Origin: Sporosarcina sp. FSL W8-0480
GTDB lineage: Bacteria > Bacillota > Bacilli > Bacillales_A > Planococcaceae
Length of the DNA stretch: 64,000 nucleotides
NCBI RefSeq assembly: GCF_037963765.1
Contig: NZ_CP150166.1
Span: 2,797,501-2,861,500, forward strand
Reading direction: 5' to 3'
Shown: one piece after another, positions 9,967-18,344 of the stretch
Position numbering within the stretch: the stretch's first letter is position 1
Layout: each line of letters begins with the position of its first letter
Program-made: the position numbers and the translations under genes
Notes under the pieces: model-generated
The model's input: the letters and a program-made list of their open reading frames with translations, nothing else
The model's database searches: none
What the model was told of the DNA's origin: nothing

Positions 9967-10109
9967 TTAGGTCACATCCTCATTAAGTTCACCCTTCATT
10001 TTAACATTGTAAAAAGCGCCGTGCAAATAGTCGGAGCTATTTGTAGAGGGATTATTTTAAATATAGTTATTTACATAGATTATCATATAAATCATTGCAT
10101 TCCGTTTTA

Positions 10110-10123
10110 GGCGGACGCTTTCC
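10110..10123. repeat. Short remnant of the dispersed GC-rich repeat
   Basis: The 14 bp ggcggacgctttcc is identical to the left arm of the copy at 27317-27445 and stands alone in the secA-hpf gap, suggesting a decayed copy. Confidence 0.4.
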
Positions 10124-10138
10124 ACTATATATTCAAAA

Positions 10139-10162
10139 GACCCCCGGATTTCTCCGGGGGTC
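10139..10162 (-). terminator. Terminator after hpf
   Basis: A 10-bp perfect stem GACCCCCGGA with four-base loop followed by CTTTTGA on the minus strand, 15 bp after the hpf stop. Confidence 0.9.
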
Positions 10163-10176
10163 GAGATTTATTGGAT

Positions 10177-10743
10177 TTAGTTTGTTTCGATCAAACCGTA
10201 TTTCCCGTCTTTTCGTTTGTAAACGATATGAGTATCTTCTGATTCAGAATCAGTGAAGATGAAGAAATTATGTCCAAGCATGTTCATTTGGAGAATTGCT
10301 TCTTCTTGGTCCATCGGTTTCAAGTCGAATTGTTTTGTACGGACGATTTGGAACTCGAAGTCTTCATTCAAAGATTCTTCTTCGTTGTTGTTTTTCTCTT
10401 TTCCGACGGATTGCAAGAATGCGGCTACGCCTTCTTTTTCGCGGAATTTACGGTTTACTTTTGTTTTGTATTTTCTAATTTGACGTTCTAATTTGTCTAC
10501 GATCAAGTCGATTGCAGCGTACATATCTTCGTGCCGTTCTTCAGCACGGAGTGTCAAGTTTTTCATAGGAATTGTGATTTCCACTTTTGTCTGTCTGTCA
10601 TTATACACTTTCAAATTGACATTAGCAGTTGCGTTTGCGCCTTCTGTGAAATATCTTTCGAGCTTAAGTACTTTTTTCTCGACGTACTCTCGAATTGCTG
10701 GAGTTACCTCTAGGTTTTCCCCTCGGATGTTAAAGTCTAACAT
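10177..10743 (-). CDS. hpf: Ribosome hibernation promoting factor, long form
   Basis: Dimerises 70S ribosomes into inactive 100S particles under stress or starvation. 188 residues: an N-terminal S30AE/YfiA domain (about 1-100, beginning MLDFNIRGENLEVTP) and a C-terminal dimerisation domain (about 130-188, with AILQMNMLGHNFFIFTD), which marks the long form. ATG 10743 follows AAAGGAGG. It corresponds to B. subtilis yvyD, located between fliT and secA. On the minus strand a GAAGGAGAT motif about 90 bp upstream resembles a sigma-H -35, but the matching -10 is poor, so no promoter is annotated. Confidence 0.96.
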   Translation of the reverse strand: MLDFNIRGENLEVTPAIREYVEKKVLKLERYFTEGANATANVNLKVYNDRQTKVEITIPMKNLTLRAEERHEDMYAAIDLIVDKLERQIRKYKTKVNRKFREKEGVAAFLQSVGKEKNNNEEESLNEDFEFQIVRTKQFDLKPMDQEEAILQMNMLGHNFFIFTDSESEDTHIVYKRKDGKYGLIETN

Positions 10744-10868
10744 ATGAACTCCTCCTTTGATTAACCGATACTATATATTTCTACATCTATATTTTAATCT
10801 CCTTCTTTTATTTGAAGGAAAAATTAAAATCTTGTCGAAATGTGACGAAAATCTTCATAGCGTAGGAT

Positions 10869-11270
10869 TTAGTCTTTTCTTTCAGCAGCCACTCCGATTT
10901 CGGTCCGCCTGCGCAGCTTTAGTTCATCAAGAATCAGTTTTTCAGTTGAAGCGTCTTCGGTAAATTTAATGCCGTAACGGATTCCATCGATACCGCGCCT
11001 TTTCCATACTATTTCTCCGACGACATTAATATTCGCTTCATAAAGCACGAAGTTAAGTCGCAGGCGTACTGGCCCAGTGTCTGTCGGTATATCTAAACTT
11101 GAAACAAGCTTCGTACCGCCAGTACTGATATCCAAAAGCATACAATTGCCTGGATTGGATTCATTCGATGATCCCTCGACTAAGATGCGAAACGTTGCTG
11201 ATAGGGGCTTGTCGAATGAATGCCTGAAATAATCATGACGTTTATATTGCATGTCCCCACCCCGTTCCAT
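10869..11270 (-). CDS. PilZ-domain protein
   Basis: Predicted cyclic-di-GMP receptor, 133 residues. The two-part binding signature is present: RHDYFR (RxxxR type, about residues 11-16) and DISTGG (D/NxSxxG), followed by the beta-barrel strands. No other domain is attached. Start ATG 11270 has AAGGA six bases away; an alternative ATG at 11252 has GGGGTGGGG before it. It lies directly downstream of a chemoreceptor gene and upstream of hpf in the flagellar neighbourhood, where B. subtilis has no such gene; a role in motility control is an inference from position. Confidence 0.85.
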   Translation of the reverse strand: MERGGDMQYKRHDYFRHSFDKPLSATFRILVEGSSNESNPGNCMLLDISTGGTKLVSSLDIPTDTGPVRLRLNFVLYEANINVVGEIVWKRRGIDGIRYGIKFTEDASTEKLILDELKLRRRTEIGVAAERKD

Positions 11271-11287
11271 TTCCTTTCCTTATATTC

Positions 11288-11293
11288 ATTATA
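11288..11293 (-). promoter_or_regulatory. Putative extended -10 promoter of the PilZ gene
   Basis: TGGTATAAT on the minus strand, an extended -10 of TGn type, 18 bp upstream of the PilZ start. No convincing -35. It lies in the 39-bp gap after the chemoreceptor gene. Confidence 0.5.
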
Positions 11294-11309
11294 CCAAATG
11301 AACTGTTTT

Positions 11310-12791
11310 TTATCGACTTTCAGCCAACTCTTTCGTCCTCTTCATCGTCCCTTCAAGCGTAAGCACGATTTGCTCATTATCAGCAACCGTCGTATGCACT
11401 GTGGCATTGACTTCTTCAAGTGACGCGCTTGATTGGGCAAGTAAATCGGCGAACGTTCCGGTTGTGTTACCGATGTCTGAAGTGTCTTTTGAAATCATCT
11501 TAGTTTTTGTATCAAACTTTAAAAGATTCTCATGCAAAAGTCCTAACGTTTGATGCATGGACTCGATTTTCGATTCGGCATCGATTGTTATGAGGCCTTG
11601 CGCTTTTAATTTATCGGTGCTTGCTGTTAAGTTCTTCCGGGATTGGCTATTCATTTTATTGACATCATTTAGGTTGTTATTGATTTCATTGAGCGTTTCG
11701 GCTGTCGTCTGTGCAAGTTTCCTTATTTCCTCTGCCACGACTGCGAACCCTCTGCCATGATCTCCTGCACGTGCTGCTTCAATTGAAGCGTTCAGTGCCA
11801 ATAAATTCGTCTGTTCAGTAATGGAGGCAATCGAACTTGCCAATGCATTTGTTTTTTCGATATTTTGAGATAGCAGGCCAAACGATCCATTCAAATCATT
11901 TAAAAGTTGCTCCACGTCTTCCATTCCATTTCGAACACTGCGCATCAGGCTGACGATTTCATCCGACTCAGAGCGTAATTCTGCCGCATCTTTAAACATT
12001 GACTGCGTTTCAATCTGCATATTAGCCACATCATTTTGCACCCGTTCCGTATTTTGCGCAATCCTGCTGATCTGCTCAGCTTCCCGTTCAACGCTTGCTG
12101 CAATGTCATCCATGATTTCCAATAATTCTTTTTGAGAAGTCCAGTGCCGCTTTGCAGTATGTGCGATTGAGACTAAGTCATCCGCCACTTTTTCAACGTT
12201 TTCATTAAGAGTTAAATGCTTCCTCTCTTCCTCTTTAGCACGTTTTTCCTGCTCCACTGTAAATAAATTCACTTGCTCCTCAAGCTTTCTTGTCTGCATG
12301 ATTTGGATTAAAAGTCCAACCGACAACAAAATAAGGGGCAGCATTAAACTACCTTTACTTGACGCAATTGTGTCCTGATACGGGTATTTCGTTAAAAAAA
12401 CAACCATTACTGCAATGGATAATACAAAGCCATATGTCATAATCCTCATGGACACATGTACACTCGCAATTCCTGCGATGAAAAATGCAATCCCGGCAGT
12501 CACGATTGAGGGATCGCCGACTACACCATTGCAAATCGTCGCAAATGCCGTGATGCCAATGATTATCCACGGAAAGACCTTCTCAAAAAACAATACTTTT
12601 TTAGATAAAAGAAAAACGATGATTGACGTCGTCAGAGGAATTGTCATGCTTGTTGTTTTCAATGCATCCTGACCGGTAAGATAATAATAGACCGCCCCTA
12701 TTAAACTCGAAGCACCAAGTGTGACGAATAAAATAAAATTCTTCTTTGAAAATTGCTCATGCATGAGCTTTTCCACATTTCCTATCTCCAT
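11310..12791 (-). CDS. Membrane methyl-accepting chemotaxis-type protein, no periplasmic sensor
   Basis: Chemotaxis transducer of unusual build. The first 155 residues form about six membrane segments with almost no external loop; then comes a coiled coil and a cytoplasmic MCP signalling domain whose hairpin tip reads [29 protein letters not shown]. There is no HAMP and no Cache/4HB ligand domain, so input may come through the membrane or cytoplasm. I prefer ATG 12791, ten bases after GGGGG, to the ATG at 12800 that touches the ribosome site. It should signal to CheA/CheW, which are not in the window. Confidence 0.88.
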   Translation of the reverse strand: MEIGNVEKLMHEQFSKKNFILFVTLGASSLIGAVYYYLTGQDALKTTSMTIPLTTSIIVFLLSKKVLFFEKVFPWIIIGITAFATICNGVVGDPSIVTAGIAFFIAGIASVHVSMRIMTYGFVLSIAVMVVFLTKYPYQDTIASSKGSLMLPLILLSVGLLIQIMQTRKLEEQVNLFTVEQEKRAKEEERKHLTLNENVEKVADDLVSIAHTAKRHWTSQKELLEIMDDIAASVEREAEQISRIAQNTERVQNDVANMQIETQSMFKDAAELRSESDEIVSLMRSVRNGMEDVEQLLNDLNGSFGLLSQNIEKTNALASSIASITEQTNLLALNASIEAARAGDHGRGFAVVAEEIRKLAQTTAETLNEINNNLNDVNKMNSQSRKNLTASTDKLKAQGLITIDAESKIESMHQTLGLLHENLLKFDTKTKMISKDTSDIGNTTGTFADLLAQSSASLEEVNATVHTTVADNEQIVLTLEGTMKRTKELAESR

Positions 12792-12923
12792 TTTTCTCAT
12801 TCCCCCTTTTAAGTTGCCGTTAACCTCTCGATGTTATTTTCAATGTACCATGAATAGTGAAATAGTTATAGATGGTAAATGGGAGTTTTGACGTAATATT
12901 GATGTATCGGTCACCGACAAAAA

Positions 12924-12951
12924 AAGCCAATCAGTATGAACTGATCAGCCT
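12924..12951 (-). terminator. Terminator after fliT
   Basis: Imperfect 11-bp stem (GGCTGATCAG arm with wobble pairs) followed by seven T on the minus strand, immediately after the fliT stop. Ends the flaG-fliD-fliS-fliT operon. Confidence 0.75.
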
Positions 12952-12952
12952 T

Positions 12953-13306
12953 TCATCGCTTTGTATCGTAAAATGTTCCATCCCTTGCTACATTGGCATA
13001 CGGGTTAATGTAACTTTTCATATGATCTTTTTTCGATTGTGCAGCGGTAATATCGGAGCGGATATGCTTTGTAAATGTAGATAGTCCTTTCACAACCTGC
13101 TGTTCTAAACCGACAAGCACCTTTCCCAATTCCTCTTCTTCCGCCGTAAAAGGTGATGAAATTTCCTGTTGCAATAAGTCTCTTTCATCCAATAGTTTTT
13201 CGATTTCCTCGATTACTGCGTCCCGACTTTCTTCATCTGTCCGACTCGTTAATGACAGGAGCTGCTTCGCAATTTCCTGCCAACGTATCATTGCTTGTCT
13301 GATCAT
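12953..13306 (-). CDS. fliT: FliT-like flagellar chaperone
   Basis: Small helical protein (117 residues) in the position of fliT after fliS; FliT binds the filament cap FliD before export. The start is ATG 13306, whose ATGA overlaps the fliS stop and has GGACGGA six bases upstream; this gives the usual FliT length. A longer reading from 13363 would only translate the end of fliS in another frame. Mostly heptad-like helices, no enzymatic motif. The assignment depends more on context than on sequence, as FliT is poorly conserved. Confidence 0.8.
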   Translation of the reverse strand: MIRQAMIRWQEIAKQLLSLTSRTDEESRDAVIEEIEKLLDERDLLQQEISSPFTAEEEELGKVLVGLEQQVVKGLSTFTKHIRSDITAAQSKKDHMKSYINPYANVARDGTFYDTKR

Positions 13307-13704
13307 ATTCCGTCCATATTCGCGTATTGTTTCGAACGGTTGATCTGAATGACTTGCTTCCATGTGTCGCGAAACTCCGTGATGATTTCTGCCGCTTCGT
13401 CGTACATCTTATTATCGTTTTTAATATTTCCTTCAATAAGGCGGTGATTAACAAATTCATACAATACCGTCATATTCTCGGAAATCGGCACTGACCGATC
13501 GAGCGTCACCATTAACTCGTTTACAATAGCTTGCGCCTTCTGCGTCGCTATATTCTTTTCCTCGATATTTCCTTGTTCCAAAGCTTTTTTAGCCTGGTGG
13601 ATGAATTTCAAACATCCGTTGTACAACATAAGCGTTAATTCACCAGGCGTTGATGTATTCACTGAATTGTTCTGATACATTGCATATGGATTATTAATTG
13701 CCAT
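13303..13704 (-). CDS. fliS: Flagellin export chaperone FliS
   Basis: Binds newly made flagellin (Hag) and prevents cytoplasmic polymerisation. 133 residues from ATG 13704, which has AAAGGAG nine bases upstream; the MAINNPYAMYQNNSVNTSTPGE opening and ELTLMLYNG are typical of FliS. The upstream in-frame extension lacks a ribosome site. In Bacillus the FliS-FliW-Hag set links filament assembly with CsrA control, and all four genes are present in this window. Confidence 0.95.
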   Translation of the reverse strand: MAINNPYAMYQNNSVNTSTPGELTLMLYNGCLKFIHQAKKALEQGNIEEKNIATQKAQAIVNELMVTLDRSVPISENMTVLYEFVNHRLIEGNIKNDNKMYDEAAEIITEFRDTWKQVIQINRSKQYANMDGI

Positions 13705-13757
13705 TGGTTTTATCTCCTTTAAGGTTTCCACTATTACTGGCATTTTCCTACCATTTA

Positions 13758-15245
13758 TTACTGACCAAACATATTCATCATGTTAGCGGATTGGGCATTG
13801 GCACGTTGAATCGCCTGTTCCATCGCAGTGAACTGCCGCCAATATCGATCCTCCATCATCTTCAGACGATCTTCGAAGCGTTCGATTTGCTGGTTCATGC
13901 TTTTCATGCTGCGCCCCATAGCAAAGTTATCACTAACTGTCCCTGTTGCACCCGCCTTTTCCGAAATAACTGCATTGACATTATCCATCGTTTTACGGAA
14001 TTGAATAGCGATCCCACCTTTGTCGGTGTCTGTAGCAGATTTTGCAAACAGTTCATGGACTTGGTTCGGATTTTCAGTAATCGCTTTTCTTAAATCATCT
14101 TCATTGATTGATAGCTTTCCATTTTCTTTGAAGTCTTTGATAGGTTCTATTCCAATCTTTTTCAAACTGATAAATTCACCATTTGAAGTTTCCACTTGAC
14201 TACTCATCAGTTGTCGGAGATTCGTTAATAAACTTGCGATTGTTGGATCATTGCGGAGCGTACCACTCTTCGCCTTCTCTTCCCAAAGTTCAATTTCCTT
14301 TTCCTTCATTTCTTTCTTCTGTTCATCAGAAAGGGGTTGGAAGTTCCGATACCGCGGCTCACGGATTTTCTCGTTTAGCTCTTCAATCATTTTATTGTAG
14401 TCATCAACGAATTTGACGACGGATTCAACGATTTTATCTGTGTCCGGGGCTGAGCTGAAAGTGACTGGGCCTGTAGTTACCTGTTTTAAATTTACTTCGA
14501 AGCCGTTGATTGTGAAGGTATTGGATGACCGTTCCGTTTCAAGACCATTGAAAATAAAGACAGCGTTTTGACCTTCCGTGGCTGAATATTGTTCTTCTGA
14601 ATTTTCCGCTGTTCCACTTAATTTAAGTTTAGCCGCAGCATTACCTGTACCAGTAATAGTGATACTACCCTTGCCGCTCTCTCTTGCTGTCAATGCAATT
14701 TTGCCAGTAAACGAATCATAAAAGGCTGTCACACTTGAATCTGATGCCTTATTTATTTTTTGTAGAAATGAACCCAACGTATCTTCCGGCGTGACCTTAA
14801 CCTTCATTTCTTTTCCGTTAGCAGCTTTGATTATGATTTCCTGTTCTTCGGTAATGTCGAAATCCGAGAGCTTTTTGGATTCCGCATGTTCAGATTCCGT
14901 TTGGTTTACTAATCTTCCACTTTGTAAAGTAGCTTGTGTAGCCAGACTTTTAACTTCAATCGTTCCTGAAAACTCACCAGTAGCATTCAATCCCTTAATC
15001 CCAACCGCATTCGGATTGGATATATTCACGGTCTTTTGCATAAAAGTTGACTGACGACCCATTGTGTCGGTCACTTTATATTTCAGGTCCGTTATATTCC
15101 TATTCACACTTCGATAATCATCCATCTGCCATTCCAAATACTGCTTCTTCTGGGTAATTTTCTCGAGTGGCATACGATGTGCCTTCATCATATCCCTGAT
15201 GATTTGTTCCGTATCCATGCCTGTTGCCAAACCGCTAATTCGCAT
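13758..15245 (-). CDS. fliD: Flagellar filament capping protein FliD
   Basis: Forms the pentameric cap that folds flagellin at the filament tip. 495 residues with the N-terminal FliD domain (about 1-100, starting MRISGLATGMDTEQIIRDMM), a central variable region and a C-terminal helical domain (about 240-480), ending in an ANAQSANMMNMFGQ tail. AGGAGG precedes ATG 15245. Follows flaG by 15 bp and precedes fliS by about 50 bp, forming one operon. Confidence 0.96.
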   Translation of the reverse strand: MRISGLATGMDTEQIIRDMMKAHRMPLEKITQKKQYLEWQMDDYRSVNRNITDLKYKVTDTMGRQSTFMQKTVNISNPNAVGIKGLNATGEFSGTIEVKSLATQATLQSGRLVNQTESEHAESKKLSDFDITEEQEIIIKAANGKEMKVKVTPEDTLGSFLQKINKASDSSVTAFYDSFTGKIALTARESGKGSITITGTGNAAAKLKLSGTAENSEEQYSATEGQNAVFIFNGLETERSSNTFTINGFEVNLKQVTTGPVTFSSAPDTDKIVESVVKFVDDYNKMIEELNEKIREPRYRNFQPLSDEQKKEMKEKEIELWEEKAKSGTLRNDPTIASLLTNLRQLMSSQVETSNGEFISLKKIGIEPIKDFKENGKLSINEDDLRKAITENPNQVHELFAKSATDTDKGGIAIQFRKTMDNVNAVISEKAGATGTVSDNFAMGRSMKSMNQQIERFEDRLKMMEDRYWRQFTAMEQAIQRANAQSANMMNMFGQ

Positions 15246-15260
15246 ACTGATTCAACCTCC

Positions 15261-15632
15261 TCAGATTTTCCGGTCGATGAGTACTCCGACAAAATCCTTC
15301 ATTGCCGCATAGGTATCCATTAGTTTCTTGGAAGGGATTTCTCGGACGACTTCGTCTGTTTTCTGGTCTACAATGACGACGTAATACTCCTTTAATTCAT
15401 CATGTAATTTAAAGCGTAGTTGTGTGTTTGCACTTTCAAGGAATTTATTTATGCTATCGGTCACCTGCCGTGCTTTTTCGATTGGCAGCTGTTGCTCTTC
15501 TTTTGATTGCTGTTGGGAATCTACAGATATAGCTTGTACTTCCGCAACTTTCGCATTATTTTCAGGTGCCTTACTTTCCAAATTCGCCCCGATTTGTTGT
15601 GTGCCACTTGCATCGCCAATGCGTCCAACCAT
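15261..15632 (-). CDS. flaG: FlaG-family protein (YvyC-like)
   Basis: Small protein of the FlaG family, 123 residues: a polar, Gln-rich N-terminal half and a conserved C-terminal domain (about 55-120) with INKFLESANTQLRFKLHDE and VREIPSKKLMDTYA. FlaG influences filament length in other bacteria; its mechanism is unclear. First gene of the flaG-fliD-fliS-fliT operon behind a sigma-D promoter. In B. subtilis this gene (yvyC) directly follows hag; here 29 kb of accessory DNA separates them. Confidence 0.93.
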   Translation of the reverse strand: MVGRIGDASGTQQIGANLESKAPENNAKVAEVQAISVDSQQQSKEEQQLPIEKARQVTDSINKFLESANTQLRFKLHDELKEYYVVIVDQKTDEVVREIPSKKLMDTYAAMKDFVGVLIDRKI

Positions 15633-15671
15633 TTTCCCAACCTCCTGTGAATGAGAAATTCATTACCCTTT

Positions 15672-15698
15672 GTATCGGCTAATCTATGGAGAAGTTGA
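15672..15698 (-). promoter_or_regulatory. Sigma-D promoter of flaG-fliD-fliS-fliT
   Basis: TCAA, 15-bp spacer, GCCGATAC on the minus strand, against the consensus TAAA-N15-GCCGATAT. Ends 39 bp upstream of the flaG start. Confidence 0.75.
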
Positions 15699-15743
15699 GT
15701 GGACAGTTTAAAATTAACCTCCAAACTTTGTAAAAATAGAAAA

Positions 15744-15788
15744 AACACCTCCCCAACCGGATTTTGATAAAACCGGAAGAAGAGGTGC
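15744..15788 (-). terminator. Terminator after the GGT-like gene
   Basis: Stem-loop with arms AGCACCTC and GAGGTGTT on the minus strand plus an inner ACCGG pairing, followed by TTTTTTC. It insulates the flagellar promoter from the upstream gene. Confidence 0.75.
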
Positions 15789-15804
15789 TCCGTAAGCTAT
15801 TTAG

Positions 15805-17406
15805 TTACCAAGCGACGATCGTTCCATCCGTTCTTGACTCGGTTCCGCCAGCAAGGACGCCGGTTTCCGGATTGCGCCAAATGATTTGACCTCTACCGAA
15901 TGAACCGTTATCAAGTGTAGGTACGATTTGATGTCCCAATCTGGTCAGAGCCTGGGATAGGTGATTCGGGAAATTTGGTTCAACATGCACTTTATTCCCC
16001 TCGATCCATTGCCAACGCGGAGCATCCAATGCAGCTTGCGGGTTCAAATGATAGTCGATCGTATTGACGATCACCTGGAAATGGCCTTGAGGCTGCATGA
16101 AGCCACCCATGACGCCGAACGGACCGACGGCTTGTCCGTCCTTCGTCAGGAACCCTGGGATGATCGTGTTGTACGTACGTTTCCCTGGTCTCAACGCATT
16201 CGGATGTGCTGGATCCAATGAGAAGTCCACACCACGGTTTTGTAGTGCGATTCCCGTTCCCGGCACGACGATTCCCGAGCCGAAGCCCATATAATTCGAT
16301 TGGATGAATGAAACCATATTCCCTTCCTCATCCGCAGTCGCCAAGTAGACCGTTCCACTTTTCGACAGTTCATATGGGTCAGGAATGGTTGCCCTGTCCG
16401 TAATTTCAGCGGCACGCTGCTTTGCATATTCTTTCGAGAGCAAGTGGGCGACGTCTATCGGCATGTCTTTTTCTTCGGTAATGAATGCTTTGCCATCCGT
16501 AAATGCCAGTTTCATCGCTTCAATCTGTTCATGCAACGTACGTACATCATTCGGGATAGGCTGATTCATTTCCGCATAGATGTTTAACGCCATAAGCGTA
16601 ATCATGCCTTGACCGTTCGGAGGAATTTCCCAAACATCATAGCCTTTATAATTTGTCGAAATTGGATTGACCCATTCGACTTTGAAATTTTCAAGATCTG
16701 ATTTCTTCAAATAGCCATTATTCGCTGCCACATGCTCATGAATCGTGTCTGCTATTTCGCCTTTGTAGAAAGACACCGCATTTGTTTCGCCGATTGCCCT
16801 CAATGTCTTTGCGTGGCCCGGAGACTTCCACATTTCCCCTGTTACAGGTGGTCTTCCGTCAGGTGCGAACGTTTTGAACCACTCGTCAAATTCTGCGGAA
16901 TCAAGGGATTTGAATCGATTGTAGGCAATTCGCCAATACTTTCCTAATATAGGGGTTAACGGGTAACCCTCTTCCGCATAACGAATGGCAGGGGTTAACG
17001 ATTCGATTAAAGGAAGCTTACCAAATCGTTTTGAAAGTTCTGCCCAAGCAGCCGGCACACCAGGTATTGTAATTGGTTTGAAGCCCCAAGTCGGAATTTT
17101 TTCAAGTCCCTCTTCTTTGAATGCATCGATAGTCATTGCCTCCGGTGCTTGTCCGGAAGCGTTTAATCCATATAATGTATCCTTCATCCAGACAAGTGCA
17201 AATGCGTCGCCTCCGATTCCGTTCGAAGTCGGCTCAACAACCGTTAATGCCGCAGCCGTTGCAATCGCCGCGTCCACCGCGTTGCCCCCTTTTTGCATCA
17301 CCTCGATACCCGCTTGTGCGGCAAGTGGTTGAGAGGTTGCGACCATCCCTTTTCTTGCGAACGCGGTATGTCGAATTGTTGCATATGGATTGTACAAGTA
17401 ATCCAT
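15805..17406 (-). CDS. Gamma-glutamyltransferase family protein, cytosolic (YwrD-like)
   Basis: Ntn-hydrolase of the GGT family, 533 residues. The N-terminal part has GMVATSQPLAAQAGIEVMQKGGNA-type sequence and the auto-cleavage/catalytic Thr is T352 in SKSGTVYLATADEEGN; the small subunit continues with SIGGxM-like GVMGGFMQPQGH. There is no signal peptide, unlike secreted GGT, so it most resembles B. subtilis YwrD, whose substrate is not firmly known. It may act on glutathione, bacillithiol-type or other gamma-glutamyl compounds. Start ATG 17406 follows GGGGGA. Monocistronic, with a TATAAT-like box about 45 bp upstream. Confidence 0.9.
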   Translation of the reverse strand: MDYLYNPYATIRHTAFARKGMVATSQPLAAQAGIEVMQKGGNAVDAAIATAAALTVVEPTSNGIGGDAFALVWMKDTLYGLNASGQAPEAMTIDAFKEEGLEKIPTWGFKPITIPGVPAAWAELSKRFGKLPLIESLTPAIRYAEEGYPLTPILGKYWRIAYNRFKSLDSAEFDEWFKTFAPDGRPPVTGEMWKSPGHAKTLRAIGETNAVSFYKGEIADTIHEHVAANNGYLKKSDLENFKVEWVNPISTNYKGYDVWEIPPNGQGMITLMALNIYAEMNQPIPNDVRTLHEQIEAMKLAFTDGKAFITEEKDMPIDVAHLLSKEYAKQRAAEITDRATIPDPYELSKSGTVYLATADEEGNMVSFIQSNYMGFGSGIVVPGTGIALQNRGVDFSLDPAHPNALRPGKRTYNTIIPGFLTKDGQAVGPFGVMGGFMQPQGHFQVIVNTIDYHLNPQAALDAPRWQWIEGNKVHVEPNFPNHLSQALTRLGHQIVPTLDNGSFGRGQIIWRNPETGVLAGGTESRTDGTIVAW

Positions 17407-17670
17407 TTCAATTCCCCCAATATAGATAAATGATTACTATAAATTCTATTATAATGGAAGATTGAGAGAAATTGTTCGAAATTATTTAGTTTCCCTAAAT
17501 ATTATTGAAAAAAGCTCCATTTTCATCAATCAAACATCGAAAGATTCCAATTTAATCGGTGCCTACTGTGCATAAACCTCCATACGTTCATGTTACTTGC
17601 GTATTGTAAGGAGAGAGCAAATTTAGTGACCTTTCTCTCAAAACCACTTCAGAAGAAGGGGGGAATGGAC

Positions 17671-17856
17671 ATGTTATTTTATGAAGATGAAATCGAAAAA
17701 GTGAAGAACAAAGTCGGTAGCACCGCGTGGGGAAGTATGAGATTACAGGACCCACGAATAAATGGCCAATTACGAAAAGATCAGATGGCAAGGGAGTTAG
17801 AGGCAGCGAATACAAGAGAACGCCGAAACCGTCTGTTAAATAGGTATGATCCGTGA
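17671..17856 (+). CDS. Small charged protein of unknown function
   Basis: Not recognised. 61 residues, rich in Arg, Glu, Asn, no membrane segment or signal peptide. The sequence contains KNKVGSTAWGSMRLQDPRINGQ, then a basic helix ending NRLLNRYDP. The start ATG 17671 is chosen because GGGGGG stands seven bases before it; the longer reading has no ribosome site. One of very few plus-strand genes here; it has its own terminator, which supports it being real. Confidence 0.65.
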   Translation: MLFYEDEIEKVKNKVGSTAWGSMRLQDPRINGQLRKDQMARELEAANTRERRNRLLNRYDP

Positions 17857-17875
17857 TGAGTAGATTGTGATAGTG

Positions 17876-17907
17876 AAAAACGCAGCTTTAGATAAGGCTG
17901 CGTTTTT
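17876..17907 (+). terminator. Terminator after the small plus-strand gene
   Basis: Six-bp CGCAGC/GCTGCG stem flanked by A5 and T5, 20 bp past the stop; works on the plus strand and possibly both. Confidence 0.85.
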
Positions 17908-17918
17908 CTAATGGCGGG

Positions 17919-18274
17919 AGTTCCCATTGAACGTCAAAGAGTTCTCGTTTATCAGCATGGAGTTCTCCTTTATCAGCAAAGACTTCTCGTTTATCGCAAA
18001 GAGTTCTCCTTAATCAACAATAACTTCTCATTTATCGCAAAAGAGTTCTCCTTTATCACCAATAACTTCTCGTTTATCACCAAAGAGTTCTCCTTAATCA
18101 ACAATAACTTCTCATTACTCGCCAAAGAGTTCTCCTATATCAACATTAACTTCTCCTTTATCACCAAAGAGTTCTCCTATATCAACATTAACTTCTCCTT
18201 TATCACCAAAGAGTTCTCCTTTACCCCCGATAACTTCTCCTTTACCGCGAAAAACTTCCCATTCCAATACAAAA
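17919..18274. repeat. Tandem repeat family A, 17 units of 21 bp
   Basis: Seventeen adjacent units of the form a(g/c)ttctcNtttatcNNcaaN; all are 21 bp except one of 20. Units beginning agttctcc and acttctc largely alternate, giving a 42-bp super-period. It fills the gap between two convergent genes. An open frame crosses it only because 21 is a multiple of three; it has no ribosome site. Function unknown. Confidence 0.9.
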
Positions 18275-18277
18275 AAA

Positions 18278-18311
18278 GCGTCTCCAAGTCAAAATCCGAC
18301 TTTCGAGGCGC
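18278..18311 (-). terminator. Terminator after the acyl-CoA ligase gene
   Basis: Imperfect stem (GCGCCTC with GAGACGC, inner AGTC/GACT) followed by seven T on the minus strand. Confidence 0.7.
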
Positions 18312-18344
18312 CCTTATTCAAATTCGTCAAATTCGTCAAACCTG

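Noticed and set aside
10744..10868. Sigma-H or sigma-B promoter in front of hpf
   Set aside because: A GAAGGAGAT motif fits a sigma-H -35, but the expected GAAT-type -10 is not at the right distance, and no sigma-B GGGWAT was found. Not strong enough to annotate.
17919..18274. Possible CRISPR array
   Set aside because: Units are contiguous at 21 bp with no unique spacers and no cas genes anywhere in the window. The same applies to the arrays at 54726, 52740 and 61503.
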